Shown: positions 56,311 to 64,000 of the stretch, piece by piece
How the letters are laid out: each line of letters opens with the position of its first letter
Position numbering within the stretch: position 1 is the first letter of the stretch
Assembly (NCBI GenBank): GCA_950106755.1
Contig: OX467084.1
Span: 30,197,213-30,261,212, forward strand
DNA: 64,000 bases
Source of the DNA: Climacium dendroides
Taxonomy: Eukaryota > Streptophyta > Bryopsida > Hypnales > Climaciaceae
Reading direction: 5' to 3'
Notes under the pieces: model-generated
Seen by the model: the letters and a program-made list of their open reading frames with translations, nothing else
Databases searched by the model: none
Told to the model about the DNA's origin: nothing
Program-made: the position numbers and the translations under genes

Positions 56311-57881
56311 TCAGTCTTCGGAATCTCGCGTGTGGGTGGCAGCAGACGCGGGAGGGGGGTTCGGAAACTTTGTCACCTGCACAGATTGCCCAGTCACCTT
56401 CTGCAGAAACGCAATCAACGCAGCATCTCTGGTCGCCGCAAGCGCATGCTCTTGCAACCGAAGTTCGTGCTCCCGTGTCCATCGCGTTGCTTCCTGTTTC
56501 CTCCACTGCTCCTCCTTCGCCTGCCTCTCGAGTTCCAACTTCTCCATCGACTCGAAGAACTTCCGTTGCATACTCTCCTGCTTCTCCACCAGCATCTTCA
56601 TCATGGACTCCATCACGTCCAGCTTGGGCGTTGTCTCCGACTTCCCCTCCAATTTCCGCTTCTTCTTACTCTTCTTGTCTTGCGTGTCACACAACGGACC
56701 GTCGTAGTCATCGTCAGACGACTTCGAGAGAGTCGCTGCAGCGCTCACTTCCGATGGCCGCTGGGCAGACACATTGAGATCCTCCGCGGGGGAGATTCCA
56801 AGAGGCGGACCGGCGCCTATCAACAAAACTGCAGCTGCTGTGTCAGTTTCCACTTGGGTTGTAGTTTGCTGACCCCCGAAAAGCGCATCCAGCTGAGCGA
56901 AGAATCGATAGCTTTTCCCATCTTGCCGCCCCGCGCGACCATCCTTGGACTTCTTGTAATACTTGTGAATGTTCTCGAATTTCTCCTTGCACTTCTTGCC
57001 GCTGCGTTGGTAGCCTTGGTCCGCAAGCTTTCTGCGGGGTTCCCAAACCCTAACCAATCAGATCAAAATTCATGACATTTCGGGTGGCATTGCGAAAACT
57101 GCAAGTTGGGAGGGCTGATCGCTTACCTCGAGACCTCGTCCCAGAGGGGACCCTTGACGCCCGAGTCTCGAAAGTTCGCATCCATCTCAGACCGGATCTG
57201 GATGAGTGCCAGCGTTTCCGCTCTGGGCCACCGGTTGCCACCTGAGCCGCGGCCTTCCTCCTCCAGGCCTTCATCATCTTGCTGCGCAGACAACAGAAGC
57301 TTGCTATAATTCGTTGGGGATGGGCGGCTCGCGATTGGGGATGGCACCTCCGGGGAGTCGGGATCACCCAGCCCTAACTGCTTCACCATTTGTTCCTGTG
57401 CATGCTGCTGTTGCTTGGCCTGTTCCTCCTGTTGCTGCTGCTGCAGTTGCTGCTGTTGTTGCTGTTGCTGTTGTTGCTGCTGCTGGAGCTGGATGTCCTG
57501 GTGAGAAGCAGTCGGTGGTTGCTGCTGCTGGTGCAGCTGAACCAGCGGATGTGAAGCATGTTGCGAATGCTGCTGCTGCTGTGCGTGTTGCTGCTGGTGC
57601 TGCAGATGTTGCAGATGGGGAGCGTGAGCGGTCTGCGCTTGGTGAATTTGCTGCTGATGCGCTTGCAAGGACGGGTGGGTGAGATGCGACCCATAGTGAT
57701 GCTGGTGTTGAGCTTGCAAGTGATGGGCGAGGTGGTGCGGGTGATGAGGCGTGTGCGGATGACTGGAAGGGGGAGAGAGGGAGATGTTGTCATGCGAGAT
57801 GGAGAAGATATGCGGCGGAGGCGCTCTCGCCACTAGGAACTGTGGCGAGTCAGAAACGCCATACTGGCCAGTGCTCTGCAT
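56311..57881 (-). CDS. GT-2/GTL1-like trihelix transcription factor (two coding exons)
   Basis: A nuclear DNA-binding protein of the plant trihelix (GT factor) family, which binds GT elements in promoters. Exon 1 is 57881-57127, exon 2 is 57031-56311; the product is 491 residues. I start at ATG 57881 (A at -3). An upstream in-frame extension to 57911 begins with GTG and is unlikely. Residues 1-215 are His- and Gln-rich, with thirteen consecutive Gln near 133-145. The trihelix domain spans 216-304: 'NRWPRAETLALI', 'GPLWDEVSRKL', 'KKCKEKFENIHKYY', 'DGKSYRFFAQLDALF'. A basic run (DKKSKKKRKLEGK, near 370-382) may be an NLS. Residues 389-468 form the charged central helix ending 'RDAALIAFLQKVTGQ', diagnostic of GT-2/GTL1/DF1-like proteins. 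Canonical members add a second trihelix after this helix; here the protein ends 24 residues later, at a TGA. The coding GC content is far above the flanks. Target genes are unknown. Confidence 0.93.
57032..57126 (-). other. Coding intron of the trihelix gene (95 bp)
   Basis: Donor CGAG|GTAAGC at 57126, acceptor CCCGCAG|AAAGC at 57032, phase 2. Splicing joins S-R to K-L-A inside the trihelix domain and restores the family sequence across the junction. A competing acceptor (TTGCAG, about 57099) would break the domain. Confidence 0.9.
57375..57755 (-). repeat. CAG/CAA and CAC triplet repeats encoding poly-Gln/His
   Basis: Mixed CAG and CAA codons (seen as CTG/TTG on the plus strand) encode the glutamine tracts, with CAC/CAT for histidine. 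Mixed codons make the tract less slippage-prone than a pure CAG run. The 92-158 codon plus frames over this region are antisense shadows. Confidence 0.85.
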
Positions 57882-58600
57882 CTTACTATTCCCCAACCCA
57901 GACACACCCACGGAATAAAAACTAATTATCCTACAACCGACACAAACCGACAGACGGGAGAACTCAATCTACCACAAGGACAACGTCACCCAAACCCACC
58001 CCCGTCCACCCCATCGCGGTCCCCGAACACACAAACATCCCAACACCGGACGCACCTTCCGAAAGATCCCCACCCCAGGAACCTGAACAACAGCACCAGC
58101 AGCGCCGCCAAACTGAACCCCCACCCACAGTAACTTGCAAAAAACAATCCTCAAAATCAATTGAAAGCCAGTGAGGCAGGCAGGCAGGTCCCCCCGAAAA
58201 GATTCACGGGCAAGGCGGGTGGTTTTGTCAAACGGCAGGGGGTAACTTAGTCTCCCTGTGTTTCTACTCTCTCTGCAAAACCTCCCAAACCCAGAATAAA
58301 AGCACGCCTCCAATGAATCATAAAATAACTCCACTGGCAGGAAAAAGGCCCCGCCTGCGCTTCTGTGGCTGGCTGCTGTTGCAGAAGAAGTCGCAGAGAT
58401 CACCAGGCTCATCCACCAACTCTCTCTTTCTATCTCTCTCTCCCTCCGTCTGAGTCTCACCTGTTTCCTCTTCCGCTCATCGCCACGAAGATCGGTTAAG
58501 CTACTGCTCCCGCGTAGGGCGGCGGTAAATCGCTCGCGTCTTAGTTTCCTCTTCACACGATGACGCAGAACGCCTCGCCACGGACGCGAGCGAGGTGGGC
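57882..58600 (-). other. 5' leader of the trihelix gene with a predicted leader intron
   Basis: A strong donor GGAAACAG|GTGAGA at 58460 and an acceptor TCGGTTGTAG at 57931 give a 530-bp leader intron; the leader exon resumes at 57930, 49 bp before the ATG. The 195-codon minus frame at 57969-58556 falls mainly within this intron, shows no motif and is not considered a gene. The CT-rich plus-strand run at 58419-58456 (GA-rich on the transcribed sense) lies at the start of the intron. Confidence 0.55.
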
Positions 58601-59010
58601 GGTGGTACTGCGTGTCGGTCCGCGGGCTCCCGTGGACGCCGCGGGAGAGGGCCTACCACTGCGGCCCCTTGGGAGGCGTGAAGGGGCGACGCGAGCCTCC
58701 GTGGACTGGTCACCCTGTTGGGAAAAGAGTTTTCCTTATCGTCGCAGGTCGGGCAGCCCGCACATGCGAGCGCTGGACGAACGGAACCTGGACTGACCCC
58801 AGTGACGGGGCGGGACGGACGGAGGCCACCACGGCAGGTAACTTAACGTCCCTTAACTTACTGGAGGGTCTCGTTGCCTTCAGTGATTCAGCAGGTGCCG
58901 GCAGTCGCTTCTCTTCGCTGGGCCACCCGCAACACCAACAGCGGGAGCAACAGTCTACAGTACTTTGGAAAACAAGAGCCACTGGGGGACCCAATGGCAG
59001 CATAACTGAA
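58601..59010 (-). promoter_or_regulatory. Probable promoter and CpG-rich upstream region of the trihelix gene
   Basis: The GC- and CpG-rich stretch immediately upstream of the leader ends abruptly at a family C repeat near 59015. No clear TATA box was seen. Frames on both strands here (78, 145 and 97 codons) lack motifs. The transcription start cannot be placed from sequence alone. Confidence 0.4.
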
Positions 59011-59014
59011 CTGA

Positions 59015-59230
59015 ACCCTGGAACGTCGGTGACGACATTGGATGGATGACAGGGAATCCTTCGAGTAGGACAGAAGTGTAACTATTCATCCTCATAATTA
59101 GGTTGTGAAAAGGGGTTTTCTATAGTAGTTTGACTTTCAATTAGTGCTTTTGCAATTATGGAAGTGAATGATTCACACAAGAAGTGAAGGGATGATTTCC
59201 ACGATCACCAATCCGTCCTTTAAGAATTAG
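59015..59230 (+). mobile_element. Family C MITE upstream of the trihelix gene
   Basis: Contains 'CCTTCGAGTAGGACAGAAGT', 'GTGAATGATTCACAC' and the right end 'CGTCCTTTAAGAATTAG', aligning with 22655-22873 and 45218-45452. The left terminus is poorly preserved. Confidence 0.6.
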
Positions 59231-59418
59231 TGTGCTCTTGAAATGAGTCAAACTAAATTAAGAATTGAACTAAATTTGGGAGAATTGAAGCTTCTTGAAA
59301 TATTTTTTAGTACATTTTCCTTGAAAAACAAGTGATTTGGCATCTAACCCAAGTTGTTTCATATCTTTTGAAGCTTTGTGGAGTTAGTTATTAAATTTTG
59401 AAGTTGAAATGGCACAGG
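59231..59418. other. AT-rich spacer, no gene
   Basis: Nothing recognised between the family C copy and the next foldback. Confidence 0.5.
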
Positions 59419-59530
59419 GCTCTAAAATCGTCCACCTCCTCAAATGTACATTGTTTATACATTGCTAAAGGCTACACAAAAGCAACATGCACAAATAGTG
59501 TACATTTGAAGAGGTGGGTGATTTTAGAGC
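59419..59530. mobile_element. Small foldback MITE (112 bp)
   Basis: GCTCTAAAATCGTCCACCTC (59419) and the complement of the right end (GCTCTAAAATCACCCACCTC) are inverted repeats of about 32 bp ('CTCAAATGTACA' inside). No confident target duplication, so the superfamily is open. Confidence 0.7.
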
Positions 59531-59612
59531 TTGTGTATTTTTAAAACCTCCTATCTTACTAAGTGGATTGAAGATTGAGAATAGAGATTCATGTAACTTA
59601 GTTTAGGTGTCA

Positions 59613-59937
59613 TTTACCCCTCAAAGGACAAACTAGTGCCCATGGAAATCACCCCTTTTGGAACCATGTAAGTCATCTACTTTTTTTTAAAATAAAAATA
59701 AAATACTCATTGGAAGTCAAGCTACTATGTAAGATCTCTCCTTTTTGCCCAAAATTCCAAGGATGAACAACTACACTTCTATTCCACATAGAAGGGGTTT
59801 CTATCATTTATTGACCACCTCTTTTTTTTTGCACAAAATTCCAAAGACGAACAATCACATTTGTGTCCTACATTAGAAGGATTTTTTGTCATTCATGGGC
59901 TGAAAAATGGTTGCAACATCCTTTAAGGATTAAGTTG
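59613..59937 (-). mobile_element. Family C element with both TTAA-type ends and an internal duplication
   Basis: Left end TTTACCCCTCAAAGGACAAA; right end CATCCTTTAAGGATTAAG, whose complement is CTTAATCCTTAAAGGATG. The interior holds two direct copies of a block ('AAAATTCCAAGGATGAACAA' and 'AAAATTCCAAAGACGAACAA'), which explains its greater length than the other copies. Confidence 0.6.
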
Positions 59938-60440
59938 CCCAAAGTAACTACCTCAAAGATGATCACTCTTTGTAAGAGAGCATTGCCTTTAATATAGACT
60001 AGAAAGCTACAACCATGAAAAGGGAATGACAACTTAAATATAATATATCATTCATAATCCTTAAAGTCACGAGGCATGATTTCAAGCCATTTTTCACTTT
60101 GAAGCAAGCCCTTCCTGGTGCAATATTTGTTGGATTTTTCTGAATTTTTTTACAAAGGACCCAATTTGTTTCATTACTAACTTAATGCCTAAAATTTTTT
60201 ACAATGATCCAATTTGTAGTTAAAAAATTATGCCTCTAAAGGACTTTAAAAAAAATTAGGGGCAATTTGGGCAGCCATGCATGATAGATTGGTCCAATTT
60301 GTGTGACTTGTCCCACCCATTGCAACCTTTCATGCTTTTCAACATAGGCCCCTAGAAAAATCAACTGCAATACTTCAACTTGCAATGTCCTACAAAAATG
60401 ACTTATAACACTCTACTACCTCAAACTTCAAAGTTTTTGA
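59938..60440. other. AT-rich intergenic DNA, no gene
   Basis: Nothing recognised. Confidence 0.5.
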
Positions 60441-62265
60441 GTGTTTTGTGTCTCTATTTGTGTTGGGTCAACAATTAACTTGCCACCTTATAAAAGTATG
60501 TGCCTTTTTCTTTTTTTTAAACAAAAGGACAATTTCCATTGATAGGGAAAATAGTACATCGAAACAAGAGATGAAGTCTCCAGCAGGGAGTAACCTTTTT
60601 TCTTTTTTTCTCTTAAAAACAAAGTCAAAATAAAAAGTCAAACAAACAGCAAGAGGAAAGTAAAACAAAGGAACCACTCCGCAACAGGTAAAAAAAACAA
60701 AAAAAAGCATGTGACCTTGAGGCTCGAGAGTTCTTGATAGATTCGGCTGGGGGGTGCCGGTGGGTAAACGTAAAAGCATTCACCATGTGCCAAGTCCCTT
60801 TTTCAGTGGACCGGTGGAGATGTGCTGAGAGCACCACCTTTCAGTCCTGTGGAAAGTTTGTTGCGTCCAGAGTATGGAGCACCCAAATTTGCAGTCCCAT
60901 CTGCCTCTGGAAACTTTGAAAGAATCCAATGGTCCCACATGAAAGGAGATTGTAAGTTCTCCGGGTCCAGGGTCCAGATCACCCGCCACACTTCTGCCAT
61001 GCCATGCCATGCAGGCCTTGCTGTTGTTCCCCTTTTAATTAATAAGTTACTATATTAACTTAGTTTGTTTTCTCCAAGGCTGCATTGGAGACTGATGAGA
61101 GCTCTGTTTGGTCCCTGTGATTGGGCCTTCGCTTAACTTGGAGGTCTGAATTGCCCAAGGGCATCTGCGCACCACAAAGGCTTGCAGGCCTGGGTACCCT
61201 ACATAACTTAAGGTAGCCCACCCGCTTCCAACCACTTAAGCAACTACATATATCTGGAGTGCAGTGCAGGTTGTTGGAGTGCGGAATTTTTCCCATGTAC
61301 AGACATAGAGTTTGGAAGGATTGCAAATTTTTCCAGAAGTTTAGTACACAAAACATAATTACTGTGAATTCTTTTAATGGAAGATTCTTTTTGACCTATA
61401 ATGGTGATAAAGACCTTTCTATTTCTAACCATAGGTTGATTGCAATGCTTGATAGTTTTGCAACCAATCATAATGTATAGCAACTGCTCTTTGAATTGCG
61501 CTATAACTTCACGGAAAGAAAACAACCTATGGATTGGAAATGGGGTGGTGGTTGGAAACGGTGGCTACTATGTTCCAAAAGTATAATCTTGGAGAGGGTT
61601 TGGGTTGCGCACTCAAACAAGAAAAATCATGAAAGCTTAAGCTTAACTTTAGCTTAACTTTAGCTAACTTTAACTTAACATCACTTTGTTGGGGTGGGAC
61701 TTGGAGCAATTTTATGGTCCCCATTATAAATAAATAGAGTGATTTGGCATCATTTCATTACAACATTTGCAATGTGTCCCAGAATCGTATTTGTTGTGGC
61801 CAAACAATGGGCTCGAAGTAGAAAGTATCCCCTCCCTCCCACACCAACGAAATCCAATTGGACAAGTTCGCAAAATATTGTCCCACCCTCACAATCCTTC
61901 CATCCCCGGTCTAATCTTTTTGTGCGCCCATGAAGTGGAGGATCTTTGCCTTTCTTAGAATAACAACATTACAGCAAGCATTGAAAAGTCAAGGGTGACT
62001 TCATTTGGTACAAATTCAAAGGAATCTCTCCTTTTCTCTCACTACTTGTTGAGCCTTGGCACTGTTCTATAGTGGGGATCAAGTCACGCTCCCTAAACAT
62101 TTCTTTTTCATATGTCCTTTTGAAGTATTTTTTTGTGCCAGGCAACTTGGACAACAATGCAAATGCTCTTACATGCATCCATTGATGATGATGAACCACA
62201 ATTACAACAACACCTAGTTCAAAAGCAATGCATATTTGTATGTGAGAAATAAATATTTACATGGT
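60441..62265. other. Mixed intergenic DNA; exon-like patch 60780-61000
   Basis: At 60822-60951 a plus frame reads 'APPFSPVESLLRPEYGAPKF' and onward, and meets GTAAGT at 60952, as at a 5' splice site. A minus frame of similar length competes. No family recognised. 'AGCTTAACTTT' is tandemly repeated at 61634-61680. Confidence 0.3.
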
Positions 62266-62269
62266 GTCA

Positions 62270-62318
62270 ATGTTAAGAAATTAGTATGGAATAATCTAAT
62301 TTCACTATTTTGTGTAGA
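62270..62318 (+). repeat. Partial right end of the 43528 MITE family
   Basis: 'TCTAATTTCACTATTTTGTG' followed by TAGAGG matches the right terminus at 43750-43780 with a few substitutions. The left end was not confidently found. Confidence 0.5.
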
Positions 62319-63267
62319 GGTGAACAAAGTTATGAGCTATTACAGTTGACAAGAAATAATTATAAAAGTTAAATGCTAAGATGTTAACGAAAATTATTTT
62401 TCAAAAGGTTCTTATTTGGGTTGGTGAAAATACAAATTTTGAGGGAATACATTATTCCTAATTTTAGCGTTTTTCCAAATGTATTTTTCTACCTTTAATT
62501 AAAATTTAGGCATGAAGTACTAATCTTGATAGCCGGATGTGGTATTTTAGCAAAGGCGAGGGATTGAAGTAATGGAAGTGTAGTCAAACTTATGTTTTTT
62601 ATTTCACTAGCAGAAGGCAACACAAAAAGTAATTTTCATTGGAGTCAAGAAGATATTTACATCTAATTCATATGGATGAAACACACAAAATGTGAATGAT
62701 ATCTCATTTATTCATCCAAATGAAGTGGTACACTCCAAAAATTTGTAGTAGATTAGTTTTTTCATCCATTGCAAAATAGGGAATATATATTGTTGACTGT
62801 TCCTTGAAAAAATTTGTATCTTTTATGAAATAAGATAAATCATTCAAATAAAATTGTGGGGCTTTGATCCCTTGAGAATGAGGTGTTCAAATTTTAAACA
62901 ATAGATGAATGCAGATACCTCCTATACACACAAAAATGTTTTTTTCATCCATCAATTTTTTGTAGATTCTTGAATTAGTTCTTTAATATTTTTATGGAAA
63001 ATATTCTAAAGAATTTACTGTAGATGTGAATTTGAATAAAAAAGCTAAATAAAAATCTTCAAAAATCTTCAAAAGTCCTCAATTCATAGCATCTACATGG
63101 TTAAGTCTACCATGCTCCTCGCTATTTTAATATTAGATTTAAAAAATGGAATCCTTTGTTTCCTTCTAAAGTGCATTATAAAAAACTGTATAATTTTTGG
63201 TGAAGTTTCTTAGAATGGATTTGAATTTGTTTTTCTTATTTAAATTTGTATACTCATCTTTTCAATT
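62319..63267. other. AT-rich intergenic DNA, no gene
   Basis: Nothing recognised. Confidence 0.5.
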
Positions 63268-63666
63268 CTACTTTGACCCTTGGAGGACCAAGTGACCATT
63301 CAACAAATGCAAAAATATCCATGTAGAATCACATGAAGTCAATTCTAATTGAATGTTCATAAATTATTTATATAGAGTGTGAGTACGTATCTTTTTGGCA
63401 AGAATATCGTTTATTTCACAATTGATTGCAATGAACATGTTTTTTTTATAATTTATGAACTTTCTATTCTAACTTCAAACACTATAATCTTTCAATCAAC
63501 ATGGTCAAAGATTTTAAAAGTTTTCTATAAATTTCCATAGTAGTCTAGGACAATTTTTTAAGTTAATTTTTTTTTACCTTTCTTCATTTTTGTTTCATTG
63601 CCCTAAAAAGTTGTAGTTTTTGACAAGTTTGTTCTCAATGTGCCTTGATCTTTTAGAGGTTAAAAT
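63268..63666. mobile_element. Family B-like element with inverted ends (~400 bp)
   Basis: Left end TTTGACCCTTGGAGGACCAA; right end whose complement reads TTAACCTCTAAAAGATCAAG. The complement of 63470-63500 gives 'CTTTGACCATGTTGATTGAA', the family B subterminal block. Confidence 0.5.
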
Positions 63667-64000
63667 TGAAACTAATTGAAGGCAAAGTTTCACATAGTAA
63701 TTTTTCTATACTTCTCTTAAAGTATGCATTTAAAAAATTTCAAATCTAACCATTGTATAAAAGGTTATAGAGTTGACTATTTGTATCCAAAAGAAAAATC
63801 ACCATCTAAAATGCTTTTCATTAGGATTAATGAAAGATTGAAATTGTCCATCAATCCAATGAAGTTGATATAATCTAAAAATCTACTTAGATTTAATATC
63901 TAAAATAGGATATAATTACTTTTAATACCTAAAGAAATTCATTAACTTAAATGGGTTTATTAGTCCAAATGGTTTTGACATTTTCTGAACAAGTTCTTAT
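63667..64000. other. AT-rich intergenic DNA to window end
   Basis: Nothing recognised. Confidence 0.5.

Noticed and set aside
56192..57075. Plus frames of 164-247 codons opposite exon 2
   Set aside because: They are antisense to the trihelix domain and central helix and show no motifs.
57206..57836. Long plus frames opposite the poly-Gln region
   Set aside because: Antisense shadows of CAG/CAA repeats; the minus strand carries a conserved family domain.
57969..58556. 195-codon minus frame upstream of the trihelix CDS
   Set aside because: It lies mostly in the predicted leader intron, has no domain, and its length is explained by the GC-rich sequence.
1..64000. CRISPR arrays, bacterial operons, phage or virus genomes
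   Set aside because: No regular spaced repeats, ribosome-binding sites, or phage or virus genes were seen; all identified features are plant nuclear.

Overview
This window is nuclear DNA of a land plant with a large, repeat-rich genome. The evidence is a decayed plant-type Ty1/copia retrotransposon, plant DNA-transposon derivatives (CACTA, PIF/Harbinger-like and Stowaway/mariner-like MITEs with visible target duplications), GT-AG introns, and one GC-rich gene for a GT-2 type trihelix transcription factor, a family restricted to plants. The lineage cannot be fixed from sequence alone. Nothing prokaryotic, organellar or viral was seen, and I recognised no tRNA, rRNA or CRISPR array.

Layout. 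1-5236: Ty1/copia element with gag, protease, integrase, RT and RNase H remnants and a 3' LTR; its 5' LTR lies before the window. 5237-20300: AT-rich intergenic DNA with dispersed repeats, including a 1-kb element with inverted TTAA-CCC termini (9540-10521). 20300-27100: a nest of foldback elements. A long-TIR family (A) occurs several times and one copy hosts a second family (C); two CACTA MITEs carry exact 3-bp target duplications, and there is a degenerate minisatellite. 27100-39600: AT-rich DNA broken by two GC-rich, exon-like islands (28860-30860 and 31930-33770) without a convincing gene. 39641-39945: retrotransposon gag remnant. 40904-41052: foldback with long G and C runs. 43064-44858: two PIF-like MITEs flanking coding-like debris, plus a mariner-like MITE. 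44859-53530: AT-rich DNA with two local direct duplications and small foldbacks. 53530-59010: the trihelix gene on the minus strand, with a predicted 5'UTR intron, one coding intron and possible downstream exons. 59010-64000: repeats again.

The only gene I consider functional is the trihelix gene (491 residues, coding exons 57881-57127 and 57031-56311). It has one N-terminal trihelix domain, a poly-Gln/His N-terminal region, a basic NLS-like run and the central helix of GT-2/GTL1-like proteins. The second, C-terminal trihelix of canonical GT-2 proteins is absent.

The most interesting pattern is a set of decayed elements sharing the terminal sequence TTAA-YCCYTAAAGGAC in inverted orientation (9540-10521, 16274-17188, 22655-22873, 45218-45452, 52467-52676, 59613-59937, 63268-63666 and several single ends). 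TTAA at the border followed by CCC looks like piggyBac-type target and terminus architecture, which is not commonly described in land plants. This is an inference and needs a genome-wide test.
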